Of a DNA stretch of 64,000 bases, positions 24,555 to 36,300 are shown in pieces. Source of the stretch: Archivesica marissinica (taxonomy: Eukaryota; Mollusca; Bivalvia; Venerida; Vesicomyidae); contig CM026395.1 in NCBI GenBank assembly GCA_014843695.1, positions 53,716,496 through 53,780,495 on the forward strand, given 5' to 3'. The position numbers were made by a program, and so were the translations under genes. Within the stretch, counting starts at the first letter, position 1. Every line of letters begins with the position of its first letter. The notes below the pieces were generated by a model. That model was given only the letters and a program-made list of their open reading frames with translations. It was not told where the DNA came from and made no database searches.

Positions 24555-24655
24555 TTACAATTTGTATTACTAGACAATCATACTGTTGCTTCATGCCAAG
24601 TTTGGTAAAATCCAACAAGGTGTTTTGGAGATGAAACGCAGACAAGCTAAAGCGG
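24555..24655. mobile_element. Dispersed repeat E, right part
   Basis: 'ggggttacaatttgtatt', 'cttcatgccaagtttggta' and 'gcagacaagc' repeat the pattern of the other two E segments, so the 28-bp array is flanked by E sequence on both sides. Confidence 0.6.
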
Positions 24656-24924
24656 ACAGAAGGATAAACAGACGGCAATGGCAAAAACAATATGTCTCGT
24701 CCCATTATTGGGAAACATAATTTCCCGTGAGTAACCTCTATGGGGGAATGGTTTTCAGTTGTTTGTTCATCTAAGTCTACATCTCTTAACACATTCAACA
24801 TTAAGTAACTGACATGGACTTGTCGATGAATATTTTTACAGACAAATAAATTAATAAGATTTGGACCATTCATTTATCAAAATGGGTAATTTTGTCTAAA
24901 AATAGTAATATTACTGGCAAATTG
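24656..24924. other. Intergenic sequence, no feature seen
   Basis: No domain or repeat recognised; the minus frame 24505-24873 spans the E fragment and has no known motif. Confidence 0.45.
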
Positions 24925-25021
24925 AACACAGATTCTGATGAGCCGGCTTGTCACAAGCTGCTCATCTGGATCTGCACTTTTTGTAAGCCTATTTTGAGGT
25001 CTGCAGTGTTGAAAGGGTTAA
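24925..25021. mobile_element. Partial MITE, family M1
   Basis: Contains 'gatgagccggcttgt', the inverted 'ctcatctggatctgcac' and the right end 'gtgttgaaagggttaa', matching 15435-15716. The left end is lost. Confidence 0.55.
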
Positions 25022-25425
25022 GGAGAAAGGGTTAAAGAAATAATACTGATGATCTCATGTAAAGTGCTACAACTATGAAATATGAAATGTCTACCATTTT
25101 GATGGTTGAACAAAACTACTACTTTACAATATGCATTTCACTAGAAGGTAAATGTGAAATTTTGCAGGATCATTTTCCACAGCATAATATTCAATTTCAT
25201 CGAAGTTACAGCTTGTCTAGCCAGGAGTTAGTGATTTTATGAGCATATTAAATCATGCATGGTATCCTAGAATAAAACGGGAGATTCTGATCACAATAAA
25301 CTTGATATTGACCCCCAATGAAATATTCCATACATATATAACCATCACAGACAAGTAATAAAACAACACATGTATACACACAGAGATCTATCCATGAGGG
25401 GGGACACAACCATCTCACATACTGC
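25022..25425. other. Intergenic sequence, no feature seen
   Basis: Unique AT-rich sequence between two MITEs. Confidence 0.5.
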
Positions 25426-25672
25426 TTAACCCATTTGATTCTGGATACTATTCAAATAGTATTTGCAAAGAACATAGAGCCAGATCAGCAGCCACGGAAC
25501 GTTCCGTCTAACCAGGCTCTATGCTGTTTGCTATTCAGATGATCTTGCTAAGATACTTAGCTATGTAGCAAACAATATAGATCCTGATCAGCATGCAGCG
25601 TCATGCTGTGGCTGATCTGGATCTATGTTGTTTGCAAAAGCCTTTAAATGTATCCAGAATGAAATGGGTTAA
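25426..25672. mobile_element. piggyBac-like MITE, family M2, complete
   Basis: TTAA at both ends followed by the inverted repeats CCCATTTGATTCTGGATAC and its counterpart ending GAAATGGG. The inside carries two pairs of inverted segments around 'gctatgtagcaaac' and 'gatccagatcag', so most of the 247 bp can fold. Related copies are at 43812-43999 and 56588-56810. Confidence 0.75.
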
Positions 25673-25997
25673 ATTGCTGACTTACCGAGCAAACGGTACC
25701 TTGGGCGGTCTTGTTTAATCATATTTTATTGTGAATACAAAACATGACAAATTAAAGAATGGCAAATGGATCTGTCGGGCCACAAATTCTAGCAACAATA
25801 GTTATGGCCCAGTCCTTGGGCGGTCGTTCCCTTGTTCTCAAACAAACGATAGACAATTTGTAGCATTTATAATCCATTCTTACAGATTTCCTGCTCATAC
25901 AACAACATTAATTTAGAGCAAGTAAATTGTAAGCAGGTATGTTAACTTTTTGAATGCTGGCAGTTACAATAACAGTCAAATATGTCATGGAATTTCA
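25673..25997. other. Intergenic sequence, no feature seen
   Basis: Unique sequence preceding the 24-bp array; a 61-codon frame (25731-25916) lacks any recognisable motif. Confidence 0.5.
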
Positions 25998-27649
25998 TTC
26001 CCACCTACTTGGGGAACCACTCTCCCACCTACATGTGAACCGTTCTCCCACCTACATAGAGGAATCTCCCATCTACATGAAGGAACAACTCTCTCACCTA
26101 CATGGGGAACCACTCTCCCATCTACATGGGGAACCACTCTCCCATCTACACGAGGGAACCACACTCCCACCTACACATTGAAGCACTCTCCCACCTACAT
26201 GGGGAACTACTCTCCCATCTACATGAGGGAACCACTCTCCCATCTACACGAGGGAACCACTCTCCCATCTACACAAGGGAACCACTCTCCCATCTACACG
26301 AGGGAACCACTCTCCCATCTACACGAGGGAACCACTCTCAAACCTACATGAGGGAACCACTCTCAAACCTACATGAGGTAACCACTCTCCCATCTACATG
26401 GGGGAATCACTCTTCCACCTACATGAGGGAACCACTCTCCCATCTACACGGGGGAACCACTCCTCCAATTTACACGAGGGAACGACTCCCACCTACATGA
26501 GGGAACCACTCTCCCACCTACACGTCGAACCACTCTCCCACCTACATGAGGGAACCACTCTCCCACCTACACATGGAACCACTCTCCCACCTACATGAGG
26601 GAACCACTCTCCCACCTACATGAGGGAACCACTCTCCCATCTACATGAGGGAACCACTCTCCCACCTACACGTGGAACCACTCTCCCACCTACACGGGGG
26701 AACCACTCTCCCACCTACACGGGGGAACCATTCTCGCACCTACATGGGGTCACCACTCTCCCACCTACACGTGGAACCACTCTCCCACCTACATGTGGAA
26801 CCACTCTCCCACCTACACATGGAACCACTCTCCCACCTACACAGGGGAACCACTCTCCCACCTACATGGGGGAACCACTCTCCCACCTACACATGGAACC
26901 ACTCTCCCACCTACACGGGGGAACCACTCTCCCACCTACACATGGAACCTCTCTCCCACCTACACATGGAACCACTCTCCCACCCACACGTGGAACCACT
27001 CTCCCACCTACACATGGAACCACTCTCCCACCTACACATGGAACCACTCTCCCACCTACACGTGGAACCACTCTCCCACCTACACGTGGAACCACTCTCC
27101 CATCTACATGGGGAACCACTCTCCCACCTACACGTGGAACCACTCTCCCACCTACACATGGAACCACTCTCCCACCTACACATGGAACCACTCTCCCACC
27201 TACATGAGGAACCACTCTCCCACCTACACGGGGGAACCACTCTCCCACCTACACATGGAACATCTCTCCCACCTACACATGGAACCACTACATGAGGGAA
27301 CCACTCTCCCACCTACACGTGGAACCACTCTCCCACCTACACATGGAACCATTCTCCCACCTACACGTGGACCCACTCTCCCACCTACACGTGGAACCAC
27401 TCTCCCACCTACACGTGGAACCACTCTCCCACCTACACGTGGAACCACTCTCCCACCTACACGTGGAACCTACACGTGGAACCACTCTCCCACCTACACA
27501 TGGAACCATTCTCCCACCTACACGTGGAACCACTCTCCCACCTACACATGGAACCATTCTCCCACCTACACGTGGAACCACTCTCCCACCTACACATGGA
27601 ACCACTCTCCCACCTACACGTGGAACCATTCTCCCACCTACACGTGGAG
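25998..27649. repeat. Minisatellite, 24-bp unit with 25/26-bp variants
   Basis: About 68 units around 'gaaccactctcccacctaca' plus a variable 4-6 base linker ('cgtg', 'catg', 'tgaggg', 'cggggg'). Left half is rich in 25/26-bp forms with 'catcta', right half is nearly pure 24-bp. All three plus frames and several minus frames stay open (cycles such as TTLPPTRG and PLSHLHVE). No start context, splice site or unique termini support coding. Confidence 0.96.
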
Positions 27650-28300
27650 AATTGAGTAAATAACATATGATAAACACCACAATAATCGCAAGAAATATTT
27701 AGACACAAGCTTTTCAAGTTTTTACTTCTCACATCTTGAAGTCACAGTTTTGCTTGTTTCTTAACAGTGTTTTTGCACAGCGACATCACGCCACGCCACT
27801 TTACATTCTCATCATATATGGAGAAAACGCCATATTGCTATTTTTTACTTCAAAAATTGAAACAGTAGAAAATGTTCCTTCTATAAATTATCTGTTCAGT
27901 GGTTTGGTTTTCTTGATACAATTAAAACAAGAAATATCACAGTAGGAGTGATAAATGCCCCCCAAGCTTTATGATGGCTGTAAGAATTAGCATGTTTGAG
28001 ATGTACTGAAGAACACATACAGTATAGCAACAATCTATATTTAAAGAAAAAGAATCTGATCAACTATCCAGCAGGCATAATGGTTTGTCACCAATGCAGG
28101 AAGTTTGAATAGTGGCATGCGCCGTGACGCGATTATGATGTAGGCATATGTCAAAGCAAAGCGAGCCATTTTGATGGAGTGCTACAGACAAGTTTCGGAA
28201 TATTATTGTTTAAGTGTTTGCTAAGACTAAAAAAACACATTGATACCGGAAAAAATCCAAAAAAGTTATCCTCCGTTTTTTATATTAATCTGGAGCAGAA
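27650..28300. other. Intergenic sequence, no gene seen
   Basis: AT-rich unique sequence. The frames 27736-27945 and 28179-28361 (plus) carry no known domain. Confidence 0.5.
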
Positions 28301-28437
28301 GAATTTACAGCCTGGACGGGAAATATTGTACATATATTTCACCTTTAACATCAAAGTGTGACAATTACCTTGAACCTACGGAAATGGGTCTTGCGTACAG
28401 CACATCATGAAGATATGGTGATCATTTGTGGCACATT
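28301..28437. mobile_element. Dispersed repeat F, left part
   Basis: 'gcctggacgggaaatattgt', 'catcaaagtgtgac' and 'atatggtgatcatttgtgg' follow the same order as the unexpanded copy at 34764-34990. The 33-bp array begins at the position equivalent to 'catagtctatgaagttacag' in that copy. Confidence 0.75.
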
Positions 28438-29360
28438 AGTCGAGGAAGTTACAGCCAGGACAGGAATCATAGTCGAGGAAGTTACAGCCAGGACGGGATT
28501 CATAGTCGAGGAAGTTACAGCCAGGACAGGAATCATAGTCGAGGAAGTTACAGCCAGGACAGGAATCATAGTCAAGGAAGTTACAGCCAAGACAGGAATC
28601 ATAGTCGAGGAAGTTACAGCCAGGACAGGAATCATAGTCGAGGAAGTTACAGCCAGGACAGGAATCATAATCGAGGAAGTTACAGCCAGGACGGGAATCA
28701 TAGTCGAGGAAGTTACAGCCAGGACGGGAATCATAGTCGAGGAAGTTACAGCCAGGACGGGAATCATAGTCGAGGAAGTTACAGCCAGGACAGGATTCAT
28801 AGTCGAGGAAGTTACAGCCAGGACAGGATTCATAGTCGAGGAAGTTACAGCCAGGACAGGAATCATAGTCGAGGAAGTTACAGCCAGGACAGGAATCATA
28901 GTCGAGGAAGTTACAGCCAAGACAGGAATCATAGTCGAGGAAGTTACAGCCAGGACGGGATTCATAGTCGAGGAAGTTACAGCCAGGACAGGAATCATAG
29001 TCGAGGAAGTTACAGCCAGGACAGGAATCATAGTCGAGGAAGTTACAGCCAAGACAGGAATCACAGTCGAGGAAGTTACAGCCAGAACGGGAATCATAGT
29101 CGAGGAAGTTACAGCCAGGACAGGAATCATAGTCGAGGAAGTTACAGCCAGGACAGGATTCATAGTCGAGGAAGTTACAGCCAGGACAGGATTCATAGTC
29201 GAGGAAGTTACAGCCAGGACAGGATTCATAGTCGAGGAAGTTACAGCCAGGACAAGATTCATAGTCAAGGAAGTTACAGCCAGGACGGGATTCATAGTCG
29301 AGGAAGATACAGCCAGGACGGGAATCATAGTCGAGGAAGTTACAGCCAGGACGGGAAATA
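28438..29360. repeat. Minisatellite, 33-bp unit, expanded inside repeat F
   Basis: About 28 nearly identical copies containing 'catagtcgaggaagttacag' and 'ccaggacaggaat'. Variation is limited to a few positions (aggaat/gggaat/aggatt). Because 33 is a multiple of three and the unit lacks stops, two plus and two minus frames remain open for more than 300 codons (11-residue cycles such as VEEVTARTGII and HSRGSYSQDRN). Origin within repeat F is shown by the flanks. Confidence 0.96.
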
Positions 29361-29634
29361 TTGACTAGGACGAACATACCCAAAATTGTATATTAACGAC
29401 AATTCCATCAATCTCTATAGCCATATAGGCCCTAGCGCTAGACAACTAGACAGTTAACCTATTGTTCTCCTAGCCACATAAGTATCATTTTATGGGGGCG
29501 GACTGAGAGACGGACTGTCCTGTGCGAAAAAACTATAATGCCCCAAATAAGAAATTTCTTTTAAAAATATTATTTTACAGAAATTTACTTAATACAAAAT
29601 TATTGAAGTTCCACAGGTAGGTGAGACAGATTTT
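29361..29634. other. End of repeat F and unique spacer
   Basis: The first 20-30 bp ('gactaggacgaacatac') match the right end of repeat F at 34955. The remainder shows no feature. Confidence 0.5.
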
Positions 29635-30102
29635 AGTCGACACCGTATCTGTCTACTAGAGGTGGCATTGGTGCAGATTGTGTACTTCAGTAAGTCGACA
29701 CCGTATCTGTCTACTAGAGATGGCACTGGTGCGGATTGTGTACTTCAGTAAGTCGACACCGTATCTGTCTACTAGAGATGGCACTGGTGCAGATTGTGTA
29801 CTTCAGTAAGTCGACACCGTATCTGTCTACTAGAGATGGTACTGGTGCGGATTGTGTACTTCAGTAAGTCGACACCGTATCTGTCTACTAGAGATGGCAC
29901 TGGTGCGGATTGTGTACTTCAGAAAGTCGACACCGTATCTGTCTACTAGAGATGGCACTGGTGTGGATTGTGTACTTCAGAAAGTCGACACCGTATCTGT
30001 CTACTAGAGATGGCACTGGTGTGGATTGTGTACTTCAGAAAGTCGACACCGTATCTGTCTACTAGAGATGGCACTGGTGTGGATTGTGTACTTCAGAAGC
30101 AA
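29635..30102. repeat. Tandem array, 58-bp unit, eight copies
   Basis: Eight copies containing 'agtcgacaccgtatctgtct' and 'agagatggcactggtg', exact 58-bp spacing. Single-base differences (gcg/gtg/gca and cagta/cagaa) sort left versus right copies, indicating sequential duplication. Confidence 0.96.
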
Positions 30103-30480
30103 TCATCCTCCACGATAGTTTTGTAAGTTCAACAATTTTGGCATGTATAAGATACAATATATTATTTTTTATGTATGCGCCTGTGTGCTATTATTGAAAT
30201 GTAAGGAATCCAGAGACTTTCATACCAGACTTCACATGCTGGCTGGGAGCTATTTACCAGGTATGCACTTCTCTCTATAACATACCGCTTCAAAATCAAT
30301 ACTTATGAAGGACAATTTTGTTGACTGATAGCATTTTTGAGCGAGTTTACTTTTTTATTTCTGTTTGTGAAAGGCTATTTCTATATCTGTGATGAAGATT
30401 GGTATTCCACTATTCATTTGAAGCGCTCAAGTTTGTCACTCGGCAGCAGCACTGGACAGAAGCACGATGCACCAAACAGA
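30103..30480. other. Unique spacer, no feature seen
   Basis: No domain, inverted repeat or RNA gene recognised. The long minus frame ends here at 30410. Confidence 0.5.
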
Positions 30481-33200
30481 TGGGTCTGTGATGCACCAAA
30501 CATATAGCCACCAGACATATAGGGTTGTGATGCACCAAACATATAGCCACCAGACATATAGGGTTGTGATGCACCAAACATATAGCCACCAGACATATAG
30601 GGTTGTGATGCACCAAACATATAGCCACCAGACATATAGGGTTGTGGTGCACCAAACATATAGCCACCAGACATATCGGGTTGTGATGCACCAAACATAT
30701 AGCCACCAGACATATAGGGTTGTGATGCACCAAACATATAGCCACCAGACATATAGGGTTGTGATGCACCAAACATATAGCCACCAGACATATAGGGTTG
30801 TGATGCACCAAACATATAGGGTTGTGATGCACCAAACATATAGCCACCAGACATATAGGGTTGTGATGCACCAAACATATAGCCACCAGACATATAGGGT
30901 TGTGATGCACCAAACATATAGCCACCAGACATATAGGGTTGTGATGCACAAAACAGGTGAGTCTATGATGCACCAAACAGATGGGGTTGTGATGCACCAA
31001 ACATATGGATATGTGATGCACCAAACATATAGGGTTATGATGCACCAAACATATAGGGCTGTGATGCACCAAACATATAGGGCTGTGATGCACCGAACAT
31101 ATAGGGATGTGATGCACCAAACATATAGGGCTGTGATGCACCAAACATATAGGGTTGTGATGCACCGAACATATAGGGATGTGATGCACCAAACATATAG
31201 GGCTGTGATGCACCAAACATATAGGGTTGTGATGCACCGAACATATAGGGATGTGATGCACCAAACATATAGGGTTGTGATGCACCAAACATATAGGGCT
31301 GTGATGCACTGAACATATAGGGTTGTGATGCACCAAACATATAGGGATGTGATGCACCAAACATATAGGGATGTGATGCATCAAACATATAGGGTTGTGA
31401 TGCACCGAACATATAGGGCTGTGATGCACCAAACATATAGGGTTGTGATGCACCGAACATATAGGGTTGTGATGCACCGAACATATAGAGTTGTGATGCA
31501 CCAAACATATAGGGTTGTGATGCACCGAACATATAGGGTTGTGATGCACCAAACATATAGGGTTGTGATGCACCAAACATGGATTTGTGATGCACCAAAC
31601 ATATAGGGTTGTGATGCACCGAACATATAGGGTTGTGATGCACCAAACATATAGGGTTGTGATGCACCAAACATGGATTTGTGATGCACCAAACATATAG
31701 GGTTGTGATGCACCGAACATATAGGGTTGTGATGCACCAAACATATAGGGCTGTGATGCACCGAACATATAGGGTTGTGATACACCAAACATATAGGGCT
31801 GTGATGCACCGAACATACAGGGTTGTGATGCACAAAACATATAGGGTTGTGATGCACCGAACATATAGGGTTGTGATGCACCAAACATATAGGGTTGTGA
31901 TGCACCAAACATATAGGGTTGTGATGCACCAAACATGGATGTGTGATGCACCAAACATATAGGGTTGTGATGCACCAAACATATAGGGTTGTGATGCACC
32001 AAACATATAGGGTTGTGATGCACCAAACATATAGGGTTGTGATGCACCAAACATAAGGGTTGTGATGCACCAAACATATAGGGTTGTGATGCACCGAACA
32101 TATAGGGTTGTGATGCACCGAACATATAGAGTTGTGATGCACCAAACATATAGGGTTGTGATGCACCAAACATGGATTTGTGATGCACCAAACATATAGG
32201 GTTGTGATGCACCGAACATATAGGGTTGTGATGCACCAAACATATAGGGCTGTGATGCACCGAACATATAGGGTTGTGATACACCAAACATATAGGGCTG
32301 TGATGCACCGAACATATAGGGTTGTGATGCACCAAACATGGATCTGTGATGCACCAAACATATAGGGTTGTGATGCACTGAACATATAGCGTTGTGAAGC
32401 ACCAAACATATGGATCTGTGATGCACATATAGGGTTGTGATGCACCAAACATATAGGGATGTGATGCACCAAACATATAGGGATGTGATGCACCAAACAT
32501 ATAGGGATGTGATGCACCAAACATATAGGGTTGTGATGCACCGAACATATAGGGATGTGATGCACCGAACATATAGGGATGTGATGCACCAAACATATTG
32601 GGATGTGATGCACCAAACATATAGGGCTGTGATGCACCAAACATATAGGGTAGTGATGCATGAAACATATAGGGATGTGATGCACCAAACATATAGGGTT
32701 GTGATGCACCAAACATATAGGGTTGTGATGCACCAAACATATAGAGATGTGATGCACCAAACATATAGGGTTGTGATGCACCAAACATATAGGGTTGTGA
32801 TGCACCAAACATGGATTTGTGATGCACCAAACATATAGAGATGTGATGCACCAAACATATAGGGTTGTGATGCACCAAACATATAGGGTTGTGATGCACC
32901 AAACATATATGGTTGTGATATACCAAACATATATGGTTGTGATGCACCGAACATATAGGGTTGTGATGCACCAAAGATATAGGGTTGTGATGCACCAAAC
33001 ATATAGTGTTGTGATGCACCAAACATATAGGGCTGTGATGCACCGAACATATAGGGTTGTGATGCACCAAACATATATGGTTGTGATGCACCAAACATGG
33101 ATCTGTGATGCACCAAACATATAGGGTTGTGATGCACCGAACATATAGGGTTGTGATGCACCAAACATATAGGGCTGTGATGCACCAAACATGTAGGTGG
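30481..33200. repeat. Minisatellite, 24-bp unit with 39-bp and longer higher-order forms
   Basis: About 110 units around 'gatgcaccaaacatatag' plus 'ggttgt', 'ggctgt' or 'ggatgt'. At the left (30481-30950) a 39-bp form with an inserted 'ccaccagacatatag' predominates. Shortened units 'aaacatggatttgtgatgc' recur irregularly, and blocks of several hundred bases are duplicated (a rare 'gatacacc' variant recurs at 31779 and 32278 in matching context). The minus strand is open across the array in all three frames, the longest being 938 codons (30410-33226) with 8-residue cycles SQPYMFGA, HHNPICLV and ITTLYVWC. Absence of stops follows from the unit; I see no independent evidence of a gene. Confidence 0.96.
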
Positions 33201-33230
33201 ATCTGTGATGCTTTTTTTAGCTGCATCTTA

Positions 33231-33316
33231 TACAGTATTTACTCGCCTATAAGGCAGGATTATTACCACATGATTATGGCCTCAAAGTGGCTTCCCGTCT
33301 TATAGGCGAGTGCTAT
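33231..33316. mobile_element. Short inverted-repeat (hairpin) element
   Basis: 'actcgcctataaggc' is mirrored by 'cttataggcgagt' about 60 bp later. Likely a small MITE of the same general type as the cgcac/ttatag elements at 35225-36300. No flanking duplication established. Confidence 0.45.
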
Positions 33317-33327
33317 AGAAATATCAC

Positions 33328-34733
33328 CAGGGCCTCCACTGGCTTTTTTTAAGGTGGAGCCACCTCTGTCGCCACTTTCAAAAAGTTGGAGCCACTTTGG
33401 AGCCATATAAGCTCAAATTGGAGCCAATATAAAATAAACTACAACAACAAACGAAAGGCTCAATTTCTTTGTTTTACAACATTCTTTATTGTGTTCTCAT
33501 ACATTCTTTATTCTTTACATTCATACAAATAAAAATCTCTCATAAAGGTGTTAAGAGGATTCTTCTGGATTTCATGGTCTTCCACTTAAAAAATGCTCCC
33601 CCAAAGTCAAAGTCCTCAAGACCAGGGCCATCAATAGAAATTCTCATCAGGTTGTTAAATGTGGCATTGCCAGAGAGTTTCTCAGGCAAGTTTTGATGAG
33701 ATTTTGCCTGCTGAACCCCCTTTCACACTCAACAGTGGAAACAGGGGCCACAAGTAAGATAAGATGCGACCTGCTTGACTGATCCTTGTTGATTGCCGCT
33801 ATTGTCCGATAATCCGAAGCCATAAATTAATCCGTGACAGATGTTTCCCCCCCCCCCCCGAGGCATTAAATTGTAACTTCAAACGTAATAGTCAATTGAC
33901 TGGTACACTAAATACAGCATAGTACTACATTGATCATTTTGCCAAATAAACTTGAAACTTGAAACTTTGATCATTATTGCGGAGAGCAAGCCCGTCTATA
34001 AGGCAAATAACCACTACGAGTTTCATTTAACAGGTGCGTGTCTAAAAATAGATGTGGAATTTCCGAATTTTCCAGAAAAATGACTTTACTACCGATTCAG
34101 TGCACTCTGTCTCTTACGAGAACATAGATTATCTTTATAGTCGAGCACGCTTAAATATAATTCATTGTGCTATAAAACCCAATGACACAAGTCCGTAATA
34201 TAATAATAAAACGTGTTCACGGACAAGTTAATAACCTGGTGTGGCTTTCAAATCACAGACACAAAATGTCAATTTCAAAAAACGTTGTGATTTTTCACCG
34301 GGCAATTTGAGTTTCTGCTGGGCAAGCAGAAATTATTGATAAACAATCAATTTCCTCACCTTTGTTTGGGATCACGGTAATTAAGAGATCATCACAAAAA
34401 ACGTTTGCAAAACAGCAAACTAGCGTAATTAACAGCTGATCAAAATCAAAACAGCCGAATTTGTCGAGTGCTGTAAACATTCAGGTCGGTGTCTTTATCA
34501 TCAACATTGTGCCGTAATTGTTGTTAATTTGTTGTATCCACGGCACACTTCAAATATACATGATGCCAGGTGTTTTCTTAACTAATTGATCGAGCATACT
34601 TACCCAATTATCGTCTCACATCGGGTCACTTAAATCATGGCGCCATACATATTTGCCACTTTCGAATATTTGGAGCCACTTTTGCCAAAATTGGCGCCAG
34701 TGGTGCCAGTGGCGATAGACAGCGGAGGCCCTG
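33328..34733 (-). mobile_element. hAT-like element with decayed transposase tail
   Basis: Starts CAGGGCCTCCACTGG and ends with the inverse CAGCGGAGGCCCTG; CAGGG termini are usual for hAT. Flanks share 'atcac' but not a full 8-bp duplication. Subterminal 'ggagccactt' motifs occur at both ends. The interior keeps a fragment of transposase C-terminus on the minus strand and is otherwise non-coding, so this is an internally deleted, non-autonomous copy. Confidence 0.65.
33590..33799 (-). pseudogene. hAT transposase dimerisation-domain fragment
   Basis: Translating the minus strand from 33799 gives a stretch with VAPVSTVECERGFSRQN and LIKTCLRNSL, the conserved C-terminal hAT dimerisation motif (xSxxxCERxFS, then IKTxLRN). 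Just downstream, around 33665-33680, the frame changes: the expected continuation (NNLMRISIDGPG) is found in another frame while the first frame hits two stops. The rest of the transposase (zinc finger, catalytic RNase H-like core) is absent. It is a relic and cannot encode a working enzyme. The match is from memory of the KIAA1586/zf-type hAT group. Confidence 0.65.
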
Positions 34734-34763
34734 ATCACAGTAGGTGAATGCAGCCGCCTTAGC

Positions 34764-34990
34764 CGAAGAAGTTGCAGCCCGGACGGGAAATATTGTACCT
34801 ATATTTCCCATTTAACCTCCAAGTGTGACCTTCACCTTGACGCTACTGACCTGGGTCATGTGTACGATACATCACCAATATATGGCGATATTTGTGGTAC
34901 ATTAGTTTTGAAATCCCTCCATAGTCTATGAAGTTACAGCCCGGACAAGAAATATCGACTCGGACGGACACAACGACTGGTGCCAAAACT
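34764..34990. mobile_element. Dispersed repeat F, unexpanded copy
   Basis: 'gcccggacgggaaatattgt', 'cctccaagtgtgacc', 'atatggcgatatttgtgg', one single 'catagtctatgaagttacag' unit and 'gactcggacggacac'. Same order as the segments flanking the 33-bp array at 28301-29385. No coding potential seen. Confidence 0.75.
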
Positions 34991-35224
34991 ATAATTATGA
35001 ACTATATAATTACAAAATCAGTTTGTTTTTACTCAATAATTGATGAAAAATTAATTTGTTCTGACTCAATAATTGAAATAACTCAAAGGGTGCAACAAAA
35101 GCATAGCTCTTGACTATAAACTGAACTTTTTTATGATTTGACATAATGTACAGTGTTTAATTAATTTGTTTGATCTTTACTTCTGAGTGGTTTCCATTTT
35201 CTCAATACATCTTATAAGCCGGTC
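34991..35224. other. Intergenic sequence, no feature seen
   Basis: AT-rich unique sequence between repeat F and the TACCGTA element. Confidence 0.45.
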
Positions 35225-36300
35225 TACCGTAATCGTATATGTATAGGTCGCACTGGAGTATAAGAAGCAGTTAAAAAAACAGAAATTCCAGGGGAAAAAA
35301 CTTATTTGCTGTATAAAACGCACATGATCTTTGAAGAAAAGGACCAAATGTCGCGAAAACAAAAAATATATAAACACTGAATGTGATTTGTAAGCGTTAC
35401 GAGTCGTGATAATGACTCTGGTGTATGACCAGTAAATCGTTAATATGCCATAATCTCTCTAAGCACGGCTTTGTGTACCCATGTGCTTCGACATAGGCGG
35501 TTAACTTCTTATTCGCCGTGTAAGATCATCTGCTCATGACTTTATTTATACAATCAGTATAATAGCGTGTCTGACATGTGTCAGTGAGTGAGTAAATCTC
35601 ACAAAGTTCTAGTATTAAAGCAACTTAATTTCATCCTGTCAACACCAGGGATAGCAGGTTTGATTCCTCGTCTGACCCTAATAAAATTAACAGTCTTTCA
35701 GATGGGACTTTAAACCGAGTTCTCGTGTCGGTGCTTTACACCGTACACGTAAAAGAAACAGAGGAGACTCTGGAATGGCTCTCTGTCTGTATCATTGCAC
35801 TATCCCCAAAAAATATAAAATGACTAATCTCTTCAGGAGGCGTCGCTAATATGGGCAACCCTGTAGCGACGATAAAAAAACGTAAAACACACACAAACTT
35901 GTCAATCTCAACACATTAGCAATGATAATTAGCGGCACATACGCCAAATAGCAGTCGGTAATTGGTTGTTTGCAAAACTTGATAAAGGTATTCATTGTGA
36001 ACCATCATTAATTTTCCTTCAATAAAAGTTGCTTTTGTTGATTTTAATTTTTTAATAATCTATTTTTTATCTAGATTTTCTATTTTTTATCATAAATTAA
36101 ATAACATTTTTAACTTTAAATGATTTTCCACACGATATAGATATATAGACTCGAACGAAATCCGGAACAAATACGGCATGTACGGGACTTTTGTTGTAAT
36201 ACACCATTTGTTGTTTTTGATTCTTTGAAACAATGGAATTTAGTTCTAAAATGGAGTATAAGACGCAAAAAGTGCGTCTTATATATAGACGATTACGGTA
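35225..36300. mobile_element. Inverted-repeat DNA element, TACCGTAATCG termini
   Basis: Left end 'taccgtaatcgtatatgta' and right end (reverse complement) 'taccgtaatcgtctatata' match over about 30 bp, continuing into 'cgcact' and 'ttatactcc'-like motifs. Ends are TA, compatible with a Tc1/mariner-type TA duplication, but the superfamily is unresolved. No transposase frame. A SINE (35640-35890) is inserted in it. Confidence 0.6.
35640..35890 (+). mobile_element. SINE family A, head truncated
   Basis: Begins in the B-box region ('caggtttgattcctcg') and continues with 'ctttcagatgggacttta', 'cggtgctttacaccgta', 'cttcaggaggcgtcgc' and 'gcgacgataaaaaaacgta'. Matches 4962-5234 and 45236-45479; the A box is missing. 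Confidence 0.8.

Noticed and set aside
25998..27649. Thr/Pro-rich repeat proteins (TTLPPTRG, PLSHLHVE and NHSPTYTW cycles)
   Set aside because: All three plus frames and several minus frames are open over the same 24-bp array; composition simply reflects the unit.
28405..29368. Overlapping open frames of 300+ codons on both strands
   Set aside because: They arise because a 33-bp, stop-free unit is repeated; open frames on both strands at the same place cannot all be genes, and no splice or promoter context exists.
29635..30102. CRISPR-like regular 58-bp spacing
   Set aside because: The whole 58 bp is repeated, so there are no variable spacers.
33838..33860. Poly-C tract as a regulatory element
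   Set aside because: A lone homopolymer inside a decayed hAT element, with no supporting context.
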